From the NCBI GenBank assembly GCA_016722045.1, contig JADKGY010000029.1, positions 372,001 through 436,000 on the forward strand: a DNA stretch of 64,000 nucleotides, given 5' to 3'. The position numbers and the translations under genes are program-made. The notes beneath the pieces are model-generated. The model worked only from the letters and a program-made list of their open reading frames with translations, was not told where the DNA came from and did no database searches. Of the stretch, positions 35,934 to 44,098 are shown in pieces. Positions within the stretch are counted from its first letter, which is position 1. Each line of letters opens with the position of its first letter. The DNA is from Candidatus Opimibacter skivensis. GTDB lineage: Bacteria; Bacteroidota; Bacteroidia; Chitinophagales; Saprospiraceae.

Positions 35934-37982
35934 ATGAGAATTCTTATACTTTTTATTGGAATGCTCTTTATTAGTCTCTCTCTCCAGGCACAGCCTGCGC
36001 CGGATTTTACAGTCACCGATTCCAAGGGACATGTGCGTCATCTCTATGCTGATTATCTCAACCATGGGAAAACTGTCCTGATCGAGATTTTTTTCACCAC
36101 ATGTCCTCCGTGCAATTCTATCGCCCCACTGATGCAGCCCCTTTATGAAGATTGGGGCAGTGGAAATAATGATGTCGAGTTTATAGAATTGTCGAATAAA
36201 AATTTTGACACGGATGCACTTGTCAATGCATACCAGGCAAATTATAATGAAACATTTATTGGCGTGGGTAAAGACGGAGGTAGCTTAGCGGCAGTGGTAC
36301 CCTATCAAAATGGGACATACGGCACTTTCTTTGGTACACCCACATTTATAGTCATATCCCCAAATGGAACCGTCAACTTTGGTGTGAGCGGCTCAGGTAA
36401 TCAAGCCACGATCAATGCCATTGATGCTGCGTTGACAGCTACCGGAGCACAAAAGCCTGGTCAAATTCCGATCGCACCAGATTTCACAGTTACGGATATT
36501 GATGGACAGATTCATCACCTTTATGCAGATTTGCTTAATCAGGGAAAAACTGTGGTGCTCGAGATTTTCAATTCAACATGCACTCAGTGTGCCACGATCG
36601 CTCCTCTTGTTCAGACCTTATATCAGGATTGGGGAGTTGGACAATATGATGTTGAATTTATTGAGTTGACAGATAAAAATACGGACACAGACGCGCTGCT
36701 TCATACATACCAGGAAACGCATGGTGAAACTTATGTAGCAGTAAGTAAAGATGGGGGAAGCTTACCTGCTGTAGTTCCCTATCAGGACGGAACATTTGGT
36801 CCGCAATCTACTGATCCTGTATTTGTGGTCATAGCACCGAATGGTACAGTTCAATACAATGTTCATGGCTCAAGTAACATTGCCACTATTGATGCGATTA
36901 ATGCTGCAATCGTTGCTACAGGAGCTCAAAATCCAACATTGTCTGCACAGGCTCCTGATTTCACAGTGACAGATTCGCATGGACAAATACATCATCTGTA
37001 TGCTGATTATCTCAATCATGGTAAATCAGTGCTGATCGAGGTATTTTATACTACATGTCCTCCATGCAATTCAATAGCACCTTTGATGGAACCTTTCTAT
37101 CAGGAATGGGGGGCTGGAGATCATGATGTTGAATTTTTTGAATTGTCTGATAAAAATTTTGACACCAATACGCTTGTCAATGGATATCAGACAACATATG
37201 GTGAGACATTCATAGCGGCCGGCAAGGATGGCGGAAGTCTCACAGCAGTCGCACCATACAAAAGCGGACAATTCGGCCCTTGGTATGGAACGCCCACATA
37301 TATTGTCATAGCACCGGATGGTTCAATGCAATATAATGTGGATGGTGCTAATAATCAGGCTACCATTGCGGCTATAGATGCTGCGCTGCTGGCTACAGGT
37401 GCAATGAAGCCCCCGCCACCTGAAACCCCGGTATCTGTTATTGGTCAGGTTCAGTTTTTACAAGGTACGGCTGGAGTTGGGAATGCCTTTGTTCAATTGC
37501 TGAATGGAGCAGGGAATGTAATGGTGCAAGACACAACAGATGCAAATGGCAGTTTTAATCTGCAATATCTTTTGAGTCAGGCTCAACCTGATTGGAAAAT
37601 CGGGGTCGTAAAAAATGGACTTCTACTCAATGGCGTCAATGCCATAGATCTTGTAAATATTCAAAAACATATTTTATTCATTGACACATTGGATACACCG
37701 CTTTTTAAACTAGCTGCAGATGCGAATAATTCGGGAACGATTTCTTCTCTGGATGTCGTGACGATCCTGAAACTTCTCCTCGGTAAAACTCAAAACTTTC
37801 CGGACAATCAGACATGGATAGTCGTACCTGCAGATACTGATTTCGGACCTCCTACACAAAGGCCCCCGGTCATCACGAGTACCACTATTCCTTTATCAGC
37901 TATCACCAGTGGGGCACGATTACCAAACTTCATAGCTGTTAAGAAGGGAGACGTGAACGGGAATGCAACGCCCGGACAATAA
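35934..37982 (+). CDS. Exported protein with three tandem thioredoxin-like domains and a dockerin-like C-terminus
   Basis: 682 residues with a signal peptide (1-20). Three near-identical thioredoxin/TlpA-like units of 159 residues each begin APDFTVTD at residues 22, 181 and 340. Redox motifs are CPPC (57-60), CTQC (216-219) and CPPC (375-378), each followed by a GTPTFIVI-like stretch that supplies the cis-Pro in units 1 and 3 (unit 2 reads TDPVFVVI). A small Ig-like domain follows (about 500-560; VIGQVQFLQGTAGVGNAFVQ), then a dockerin-like pair of helices (GVNAIDLVNIQKHILF, DANNSGTISSLDVVTILKLLLG). The protein stops just after GDVNGNATPGQ, where relatives usually continue to a T9SS sorting domain; none is present. 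Monocistronic, ended by a strong hairpin. Confidence 0.88.
   Translation: MRILILFIGMLFISLSLQAQPAPDFTVTDSKGHVRHLYADYLNHGKTVLIEIFFTTCPPCNSIAPLMQPLYEDWGSGNNDVEFIELSNKNFDTDALVNAYQANYNETFIGVGKDGGSLAAVVPYQNGTYGTFFGTPTFIVISPNGTVNFGVSGSGNQATINAIDAALTATGAQKPGQIPIAPDFTVTDIDGQIHHLYADLLNQGKTVVLEIFNSTCTQCATIAPLVQTLYQDWGVGQYDVEFIELTDKNTDTDALLHTYQETHGETYVAVSKDGGSLPAVVPYQDGTFGPQSTDPVFVVIAPNGTVQYNVHGSSNIATIDAINAAIVATGAQNPTLSAQAPDFTVTDSHGQIHHLYADYLNHGKSVLIEVFYTTCPPCNSIAPLMEPFYQEWGAGDHDVEFFELSDKNFDTNTLVNGYQTTYGETFIAAGKDGGSLTAVAPYKSGQFGPWYGTPTYIVIAPDGSMQYNVDGANNQATIAAIDAALLATGAMKPPPPETPVSVIGQVQFLQGTAGVGNAFVQLLNGAGNVMVQDTTDANGSFNLQYLLSQAQPDWKIGVVKNGLLLNGVNAIDLVNIQKHILFIDTLDTPLFKLAADANNSGTISSLDVVTILKLLLGKTQNFPDNQTWIVVPADTDFGPPTQRPPVITSTTIPLSAITSGARLPNFIAVKKGDVNGNATPGQ
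35997..37427 (+). repeat. Three tandem 477-bp coding repeats (thioredoxin-like units)
   Basis: Units at about 35997-36473, 36474-36950 and 36951-37427 each encode one 159-residue thioredoxin-like domain with exactly conserved spacing of the CxxC motif. Units 1 and 3 are closer to each other (CPPC, NHGKxVLIE) than to unit 2 (CTQC), suggesting duplication followed by divergence of the middle copy or later conversion between outer copies. Confidence 0.85.
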
Positions 37983-38004
37983 CAAAAGACACCATCATCC
38001 TAAA

Positions 38005-38048
38005 TAAAAAAAAGACGTGATCATCCGGATGATCACGTCTTTTTTTTA
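38005..38048. terminator. Strong bidirectional terminator
   Basis: A perfect 32-bp palindrome (38011-38042, centred between 38026 and 38027) has A-runs on the left and T-runs on the right. It lies between the convergent thioredoxin-repeat and DUF2911 genes and can stop transcription from both sides. Confidence 0.92.
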
Positions 38049-38064
38049 TTTTGATATTTTAATT

Positions 38065-38940
38065 TTAATTCAATTTCGCAGCCCATCCCTGGATTGCTGA
38101 ATTAATTTCAGCTTTATTTTCTTCGTAATACGTATCTTTTTCATCGGCCAGACCGGTCTCAGCGGATTTCGTACCACTCGCCACAGCAGAAGTAAAATCA
38201 CCTTTCTTCGCTTCAACTTTCGCGCGGACATACCAATTCCAGCTATTGCTCATTCTGTCTGTTGATTTCTTAATCCAATCTAATGCCTGGTCAATATTAC
38301 CATCTGCATCAAGCATAAATTGAGCCCCTTTGGCGTAGACTTCCCATTTCTTTTCTTCAGGAGAGGCATCAAGAGCATTCATAATATTTGCCATGGATTG
38401 TTCCATTGCATCCGTTTTGAATCTCATATAAAGACGCATTTTTTCCCAGGCAAGTTTTATATATCCCATGTCAGCCTTCATATCATTGATTGTATATGTC
38501 AGACGCTCCTGCATACCTTCATTCATCTTTGGTACAATGGTGAAGCGCAAGGCATCATCAGCTTCACTATATGCATAAGCTCCCCACTGGTCAGCTTTTT
38601 TGTTGAAGATCACTGTCCATTCGGTCTCACCGGGAATAAAAAACAAAGAATATTTCCCTGCTTTTAAATTCTGGCCTTCAATATTGACATCCGTGCTGAA
38701 TTCAACTGTCGTAGCTTCATTAGCTCCGGCACGCCAGACTTGATTGTATGGAACTAAACCTCCCCAGATTACTCTTTCTTTTACTGCTGGTGCACCGTAA
38801 TGAACTTCGACATTTGTCAATCCAATAGTATACGAGACTGATGCTTTCGGACTAACACGAGGTAATACAATATCCTGAGCCTGGACTACACCAGATATTC
38901 CCATCAAGGTGTATAAAAAAAGAAAAATCGGTTTTTTCAT
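38065..38940 (-). CDS. DUF2911 domain-containing exported protein
   Basis: 291 residues with a signal peptide (1-21, VVQAQ). The N-terminal domain (about 25-175) is DUF2911: LPRVSPKASVSYTIGLTNVEVHYGAP, RVIWGGLVPYNQVWRAGANEATTVEFS, LKAGKYSLFFIPGETEWTVIFNK. The C-terminal third is helical and TPR-like (QFMLDADGNIDQALDWIKKSTD, WNWYVRAKVEAKKGDFTSAV). The function of DUF2911 is not established; it is common in Bacteroidota periplasm or outer membrane. It is a single-gene unit sharing the bidirectional terminator. Confidence 0.88.
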   Translation of the reverse strand: MKKPIFLFLYTLMGISGVVQAQDIVLPRVSPKASVSYTIGLTNVEVHYGAPAVKERVIWGGLVPYNQVWRAGANEATTVEFSTDVNIEGQNLKAGKYSLFFIPGETEWTVIFNKKADQWGAYAYSEADDALRFTIVPKMNEGMQERLTYTINDMKADMGYIKLAWEKMRLYMRFKTDAMEQSMANIMNALDASPEEKKWEVYAKGAQFMLDADGNIDQALDWIKKSTDRMSNSWNWYVRAKVEAKKGDFTSAVASGTKSAETGLADEKDTYYEENKAEINSAIQGWAAKLN

Positions 38941-39101
38941 CTGTCTTCTGATATTTAGTAAGGGAATGATTTAGTAGAAATGGCAAATAATATCTTAGTA
39001 TTCAGGTTGGTCAACAGCAGAATTCAAACTCAATTTATGACAGCAACACTCAGAACCGGCCAATTTTAAATAAAACGTAATCAAATAGTGTTTGGTATAC
39101 A

Positions 39102-39142
39102 ATCAGACATCCTCTTTATCAATTATTTAACAATTGTCTGAT
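39102..39142 (-). other. Nested inverted repeat downstream of the Trp-repeat gene
   Basis: ATCAGACA (39102-39109) pairs with TGTCTGAT (39135-39142), and CAATT...AATTG pairs inside the loop. It lies just past the stop of the minus-strand gene at 39171 and may act as a transcript end or mRNA-stabilising hairpin. No clear T-run follows. Confidence 0.35.
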
Positions 39143-39170
39143 ACAAAATATGGCAGAGCAGGATTAAACT

Positions 39171-39752
39171 TCAAGCTTTAGGAGTGCTGAAATGGATGGC
39201 AATAAATATCATCGCCAGTTTCATTGCCATGCTCACATCTTCCGGGAGATTGTCAGTGACGACCCAATCTCTCGGATCACTTGTCCAATAGGTGTTTACT
39301 TTAAAAAGATTATCACCTGATGAATCCGTCTGCCATTCATCATGCTGATTGGCATATTTCGTACCCCAGTTAAATTGATGCTTTCCGTCATTCAGCTTCC
39401 AGCGATTAAATACATTCGGCCATGTGGTTCTTGCATTTACGGTATAATCACCGCAACGAATCTCCCATAAGTTGGGATCATCTTTCCATTTTTGTTCGAC
39501 AGTAGCGACTACATCACCTATACGAATATCCCATTGAGTCCAATCATTACGAAAAGCCCAACGCATACGCAATTCCCCTTCTACATCATCATTGTCCGTT
39601 TTGATTACCCATTCTTTAAATGAATTATCATACCTGGTCCCTAAACCAATAATGCTTTGAGCTTCAAGCACGCCAGAGGTATAGAGCATAAAAACAAAAA
39701 CCACAAGGTATCCTGTTTTGAGATTTTGATATGTTCCTACCGGTTTATTCAA
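39171..39752 (-). CDS. Exported protein with six 22-residue Trp repeats, unknown function
   Basis: No ATG fits. TTG 39752 (15 nt after the upstream stop) gives MNKPVGTYQNLKTGYLVVFV with a normal signal peptide; TTG 39803 is also open. In the 39803 numbering the mature protein has six repeats of about 22 residues. Each has a first aromatic (Tyr58, Trp82, Trp106, Trp128, Tyr150, Trp173) followed by a second Trp (65, 91, 113, 135, 157, 180) and then I/L/V and G/D. Examples: TTWPNVFNRWKLNDG and QKWKDDPNLWEIRCGD. The spacing suggests a short beta-strand repeat such as a propeller or solenoid. The last 20 residues are hydrophobic. No family recognised. It is paired with the upstream lipoprotein. 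Confidence 0.78.
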   Translation of the reverse strand: MNKPVGTYQNLKTGYLVVFVFMLYTSGVLEAQSIIGLGTRYDNSFKEWVIKTDNDDVEGELRMRWAFRNDWTQWDIRIGDVVATVEQKWKDDPNLWEIRCGDYTVNARTTWPNVFNRWKLNDGKHQFNWGTKYANQHDEWQTDSSGDNLFKVNTYWTSDPRDWVVTDNLPEDVSMAMKLAMIFIAIHFSTPKA

Positions 39753-39766
39753 GGCTTTAGATTGAC

Positions 39767-40369
39767 CTATTTGATTATAGTATATAGCTCTTCCAGACTG
39801 CAATTGGTACCCATAAGATCGACAAGAATCCGGCCATTATAGATCACAGACAAATTCGCGGTGTGCGAAGCAGAATTATATTTTTCGTCTATTTTATTTC
39901 CATCCTGAATAATGGACTTTTCAAATCCGTCATTTCTCATATTCTCAAATTGCATTGCTGACCACGGAGCCAACGTCAATAAATAAATTGAGTCCTTCCC
40001 GGCATCAGTAATAGTAATATAGAGCAATTTGCCATTGGTCTTATAACTGGCTTCTGTCGTTGATACCATATTGTCCTTTTGTTTCACCTTTCTACCTGAA
40101 AAAGATGTTCTGTCCAGATCCATTAGTTTTGGTGTCAATATGTTTTTCATTTGAATTGTATCAAGCGCTTCTCCGCTTTTAAGTGAAGTAATGGCTTTCA
40201 GGAAAACGGATTTATTCAAAGCTCCATTGCCGGCTAATTCAGCTTTACTCGTTTGGGCAGGCATTGCTGTACTTCCTTCTGCCATTTTTTGAGTTGCATC
40301 GTTCTTGGAACTGCAAGAACTAAGTTGAATACAGGTGTATAGAAGAATAAATATTTTCAAATATTTCAT
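39767..40369 (-). CDS. Lipoprotein of unknown function paired with the Trp-repeat protein
   Basis: 200 residues with a lipobox (LSSCS, Cys19). A Ser/Thr/Ala-rich linker (about 24-45) precedes a folded domain with LNKSVFLKAITSLKSGEALDTIQMKNILTPKLMDL, then beta-strands (SYKTNGKLLYITITDAG, ANLSVIYNGRILVDLMG) and a final helix. No enzymatic motif is seen and I do not recognise the family. The product is probably anchored in the envelope. The next gene follows closely, so the two likely form an operon. Confidence 0.78.
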   Translation of the reverse strand: MKYLKIFILLYTCIQLSSCSSKNDATQKMAEGSTAMPAQTSKAELAGNGALNKSVFLKAITSLKSGEALDTIQMKNILTPKLMDLDRTSFSGRKVKQKDNMVSTTEASYKTNGKLLYITITDAGKDSIYLLTLAPWSAMQFENMRNDGFEKSIIQDGNKIDEKYNSASHTANLSVIYNGRILVDLMGTNCSLEELYTIIK

Positions 40370-40463
40370 TTCGTAAGGATTTTAGTTTTCGTCAATGAAA
40401 TGGACTGCTTAGCATTCGTTTGTTGCCAGGCATCGCAAAACATCAACATCTGATTATTCTATT

Positions 40464-40829
40464 TTAGAATGGAAGATCATCAAATGAAGATCCATCATCT
40501 CCATTAGTTGCAGGAGCAGATGTAGGAAAGTCACCGGCAGGTTGACGGCTTTTCGTCTCACTTCCGGCTGCTTCTACACGCCAGGCCTGAAGATTTGTAA
40601 AGTATTTTCCCTGCCATTCTCTCCCGCGCAAATCAAAATAAACTTTGATATTACTGCCTTCAGCTATCGGATCGATGATTTCGCATCTGTCCTGGACCAG
40701 CTGAAACTTAATGTGCTGCGGGTATTGACCTTGTTCAACAAGGATGACAAATTCCCTGGTCTGGAAAGTACCAGATTTTTGCTCCATATCAAATTTCTTG
40801 TGGAGCTTACCTTCTACTTCGTACGACAT
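40464..40829 (-). CDS. DUF3127 protein: OB-like domain with SSB-type acidic tail
   Basis: 121 residues. The first ~88 (MSYEVEGKLHKKFDMEQKSG, FVILVEQGQYPQHIKFQLVQD, SNIKVYFDLRGREWQGKYFTNLQAWRVE) match DUF3127 and have the strand pattern of an OB fold as in single-stranded DNA-binding proteins. The tail is low-complexity (Ser/Pro/Asp) and ends SFDDLPF, close to the DDDLPF/DDDIPF tip through which bacterial SSB recruits repair and replication enzymes. A nucleic-acid-related role is therefore plausible but unproven. It lies 23 nt behind proS and is probably co-transcribed. Confidence 0.85.
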   Translation of the reverse strand: MSYEVEGKLHKKFDMEQKSGTFQTREFVILVEQGQYPQHIKFQLVQDRCEIIDPIAEGSNIKVYFDLRGREWQGKYFTNLQAWRVEAAGSETKSRQPAGDFPTSAPATNGDDGSSFDDLPF

Positions 40830-40852
40830 TTTGATATTGTTTTAATTGGTGA

Positions 40853-42319
40853 TTAATATGCTTTTGCAAATAAAACTCTTCCTTCTGATTTATTACCCGT
40901 TAGGATACATTTTCCTTCTTCCATCTTTCTCTCCAGAGGTATACAACGTATCGTGGCTTTAGTCAATTCCTTGATTTTCAATTCTGTTTCTGTTGTTCCG
41001 TCCCAATGAGCTGAAACAAACCCACCTTTTTTGTCCAGAATATCCGCAAAGGTGGCAAAATCATCGGCTTCAAAAGTATTTTCCTGCCTGAATCTCAAAG
41101 AACGCAACAATAGATTCTCCTGTATGTGTTGCAAAAGATTTTCAACGTAAGTGCCAAGACCGTCTAAAGGAATAAATTCTTTTTCCCTTGTATCTCTCCG
41201 TGCCACTTCAGCCTGATTTTTCTCCAGATCTCTTTGGCCAATAGCGACACGAACAGGAACACCTTTCATCTCGTATTCTGCATATTTAAATCCAGGTCTT
41301 GATTTCTCATCTGTATCGTACTTCACCGAAATTCCTTTTGCCTTTAACTCTTTCACCAGCTTTTCTGCCACTTCATTGATTAACGGATCGGGTTTAGGTA
41401 CGGGAATAATAACAACCTGGAGGGGTGCAAGTTTAGGAGGAAGCACCAAACCTTCATCATCACTGTGGGTCATGATCAACCCACCGATTAGCCGGGTAGA
41501 AACGCCCCATGACGTTGCCCAGACAAATTCTTTCTGGTTATTTTCATTTAAAAAAGTAACATCAAATGCTTTTGCAAAATTCTGTCCCAGGAAATGAGAT
41601 GTACCAGCCTGCAGAGAGCGACCATCCTGCATGAGAGCTTCAATCGTATAGGTATCAATTGCTCCTGCAAAACGTTCGTTGACAGTCTTTACCCCTTTAA
41701 CTACCGGCATGGCCATATATGATTCAGCAAAATCGGCATAGATATCATGTATCATGAGAGATTCTGCAATCGCCTCATCCCGGGTGGCATGTGCTGTATG
41801 CCCTTCCTGCCATAGAAACTCCGTAGTACGGAGGAAAGGCCTGGTACGCATCTCCCATCTCACAACATTTGCCCACTGATTGATCAGCAATGGAAGATCC
41901 CGATAGGACTGAATCCAATCTTTATATGTGCTCCAAATGATCGTCTCAGATGTCGGTCTTACGATAAGCTCTTCCTCAAGTTTTGCATCAGGATCAACGA
42001 TAAGGCCGTTGCCATTGGGATCTGCTTTCAATCGGTGGTGTGTGACCACTGCACATTCTTTTGCAAAACCATCCACGTGCTGCGCTTCACGGCTCAGAAA
42101 ACTTTTTGGAATAAAAAGAGGAAAATAAGCATTGACATGGCCTGAATCTTTAAACTTCTGGTCCAGTATTGCGACCATTTTCTCCCATATCGCAAATCCG
42201 TGGGGTTTGATGACCATGCATCCTCTTACAGCAGAGTTGTCTGCCAGTCCGGCTTTCTTCACAATATCCAGATACCACTGGGAATAATCCTGGGAACGGG
42301 GGGTTATTTCTTTTGCCAT
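40853..42319 (-). CDS. proS: Prolyl-tRNA synthetase, type 3 (short archaeal/eukaryotic-like form)
   Basis: Charges tRNA-Pro. The 488 residues lack the large editing insertion of the E. coli form. Class II motifs are present: motif 2 region (VVRWEMRTRPFLRTTEFLWQEGHTAH), proline pocket TSHFLGQNFAKAFDV, motif 3 region (WATSWGVSTRLIGGLIMTHSDDEGLVLPPKLAP), and the anticodon-binding domain starting QVVIIPVPK. The C-terminal zinc-like domain is reduced and ends in a Tyr, as usual for this type. It is the first gene of a proS-DUF3127 pair, divergent from the Tyr-rich protein. Confidence 0.95.
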   Translation of the reverse strand: MAKEITPRSQDYSQWYLDIVKKAGLADNSAVRGCMVIKPHGFAIWEKMVAILDQKFKDSGHVNAYFPLFIPKSFLSREAQHVDGFAKECAVVTHHRLKADPNGNGLIVDPDAKLEEELIVRPTSETIIWSTYKDWIQSYRDLPLLINQWANVVRWEMRTRPFLRTTEFLWQEGHTAHATRDEAIAESLMIHDIYADFAESYMAMPVVKGVKTVNERFAGAIDTYTIEALMQDGRSLQAGTSHFLGQNFAKAFDVTFLNENNQKEFVWATSWGVSTRLIGGLIMTHSDDEGLVLPPKLAPLQVVIIPVPKPDPLINEVAEKLVKELKAKGISVKYDTDEKSRPGFKYAEYEMKGVPVRVAIGQRDLEKNQAEVARRDTREKEFIPLDGLGTYVENLLQHIQENLLLRSLRFRQENTFEADDFATFADILDKKGGFVSAHWDGTTETELKIKELTKATIRCIPLERKMEEGKCILTGNKSEGRVLFAKAY

Positions 42320-42422
42320 ACTTTATATCAATCCAGATGCCTGGAAGTCATTTAGTTAATTTCCTTTTAATGTTTCTAACTGTGAAACTTATATTCTAAC
42401 CCAGGCGTCTTAGTTACAGGAA

Positions 42423-42443
42423 TCGCCATAAAAGAGATGGCGA
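42423..42443. other. Hairpin in the proS divergent intergenic region
   Basis: TCGCCAT (42423-42429) and ATGGCGA (42437-42443) form a perfect 7-bp stem with a 7-nt loop. It is about 100 nt upstream of proS and 120 nt upstream of the opposite gene. It could be an operator or a leader hairpin; no T-box features were recognised. Confidence 0.35.
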
Positions 42444-42566
42444 GATGAATTCAACTTTTAACAGCGCGGTGACAGGAATTTAAGCTCTTGTTAACTACAT
42501 CGACCCCGCAAAAGTAATACTTTAGCAGTGGATGTTGAGAGTTTCCTGCCGACAGGCATCAACCAA

Positions 42567-44006
42567 ATGCAAAACATGAAAATGTACACCTTAAAATTTT
42601 TCCTGATCGCTCTTGGATTCACGTTTGTGATTCCTGCAGCCAATGCTCAGTTTGATGATGTATATTATGATCCTGACAATACAAATACAGTGGTCGATAA
42701 TAATTACAATATCAATGACTCCGATACAGGTTATTCTTCACAGGATGATGTCACATACTATGACAATGATGAATACCAGTACTACGATGATTATGATTAT
42801 TACTACTCATCGAGAATAAAAAGGTTTTACAGACCATCGTACGGCGCCGAATTTTATGATCCGTATTATGTTGATTCATACAACTATGATCCATTTTATA
42901 ATGATTCATATTATTATCCCGGAGCTACCATTTATTTAAGTTTCGGCAATTCAAGCTATTGGGATTATCGCAACTGGAGACGATGGAACAGATGGAATAG
43001 TTATCATCATTTTAATAACTGGTGTTTGACACCGACTAATTATTACTACGCTTATAATAATTGGTGCTCACCTTCTTATAATTATTGGGGAGGATATAAT
43101 GGTTATTACTCTTATTCGAATTACTACAATAATTACTACAACTCATGTCCTTATCCGGTAAGTAATTATTACGGTATCACCCACTCCACTGTGACAAATG
43201 TCAATACAGGCGGAACAAGAGGCACATATTATGGCCCAAGAATAACCGGGAATACGGGCTCCTCACCAAGAGGACCTGTAGCCAACCCCGGTAGTGTACA
43301 GCCTACCTATAAAGACAAAGATTCAGGCTTAACCCAATCAAATGACAACCCTCGTGATGTTGAGAAAGGCATAAATCAGGGAGGGAATGTAGCTCCTACT
43401 CCAGGCATTCCGGGAACTGAAAAAAGTCCTGACAATCAAACCGGACGTAGAGATGGTAATACAAAAGGTGTGATTAAAGATGTGCCTGTGGATAAGGAAA
43501 TAAAAAGAGAAAACACCAGCACGACTCCAACCCGTCCGGTATTCAGGCCATATCCTACAAATGAAAAACCTACTCCTGGTTCGAGCAGGCCTACATCTGA
43601 TAAACCTGCCTATACTCCCGAATCTCCTACAAGAGATCGTTATACACCGAGTCCTACGCAGAACAGACCTGAAAGTAATCCAACAAGAGACAATAACAAG
43701 CCTTCCTATACTCCAAGAGGTGGAAATGAAAGGCCAAGTTATACGCCTCCACAAAGGAATAATGGATCAGGAAATGAAAGCCGACCTTCTTCTCCGCCAA
43801 CACCGAGACATGAAGACAACAGAAGTAATGACAGACCAAGTTATTCTCCTCCACCAAGGAATAATGATTCCGGAAGAAGCAATGACAGATCAAATGCTTC
43901 ACCATCATCAGGCAATCATAACTCTTCCAATGGAGGAGGTAATCGTTCTGAGCCTTCAAAGAGTAGTTCTCCATCATCAGGCAATAGTCCGCGCGGCAAG
44001 GGGTAA
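42567..44006 (+). CDS. Exported Tyr/Asn-rich then Pro/Ser/Arg-rich low-complexity protein
   Basis: About 479 residues from ATG 42567 (the frame opens at a GTG, 42528; ATG 42576 or 42582 are also possible). Signal peptide ends PAANA. The first half of the mature protein is Tyr/Asp/Asn-rich, with dense aromatic clusters (for example DDYDYYYSSRIKRFYRPSYG, NNYYNSCPYP). The second half is Pro/Ser/Thr/Asn/Arg-rich with recurrent PSYTPP/PSYSPP and RNNDSG/RSNDR units. This composition recalls sticky or matrix-forming surface proteins, but no domain is recognised. No T9SS sorting domain. Ends RGKG. A terminator-like hairpin follows. Confidence 0.82.
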   Translation: MQNMKMYTLKFFLIALGFTFVIPAANAQFDDVYYDPDNTNTVVDNNYNINDSDTGYSSQDDVTYYDNDEYQYYDDYDYYYSSRIKRFYRPSYGAEFYDPYYVDSYNYDPFYNDSYYYPGATIYLSFGNSSYWDYRNWRRWNRWNSYHHFNNWCLTPTNYYYAYNNWCSPSYNYWGGYNGYYSYSNYYNNYYNSCPYPVSNYYGITHSTVTNVNTGGTRGTYYGPRITGNTGSSPRGPVANPGSVQPTYKDKDSGLTQSNDNPRDVEKGINQGGNVAPTPGIPGTEKSPDNQTGRRDGNTKGVIKDVPVDKEIKRENTSTTPTRPVFRPYPTNEKPTPGSSRPTSDKPAYTPESPTRDRYTPSPTQNRPESNPTRDNNKPSYTPRGGNERPSYTPPQRNNGSGNESRPSSPPTPRHEDNRSNDRPSYSPPPRNNDSGRSNDRSNASPSSGNHNSSNGGGNRSEPSKSSSPSSGNSPRGKG

Positions 44007-44049
44007 CACCTTCTGAGATTCAAAAAATAACACAACATCATACATACAA

Positions 44050-44086
44050 GACTGCACATCGAAAATCATTCGATGTGCAGTCTTTA
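44050..44086 (+). terminator. Terminator-like hairpin between Tyr-rich protein and porin genes
   Basis: A perfect 12-bp stem (44050-44061 with 44071-44082) and a 9-nt loop are followed by a short T/A-rich run. It ends 17 nt before the porin ATG at 44099, so it may instead form part of that gene's leader. It overlaps an upstream in-frame ATG (44075), which makes that start unlikely. Confidence 0.7.
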
Positions 44087-44098
44087 AATTCATTCAAA

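Noticed and set aside
35934..37982. Repeats in the thioredoxin gene as an assembly artefact
   Set aside because: The three units differ at many positions including the active site (CPPC, CTQC, CPPC), so they are genuine diverged copies.
43338..44016. Long open frames in other frames across the Tyr/Pro-rich gene (up to 151 codons)
   Set aside because: They are shadows produced by the biased, repetitive codons of the real gene; their products are low-complexity artefacts.
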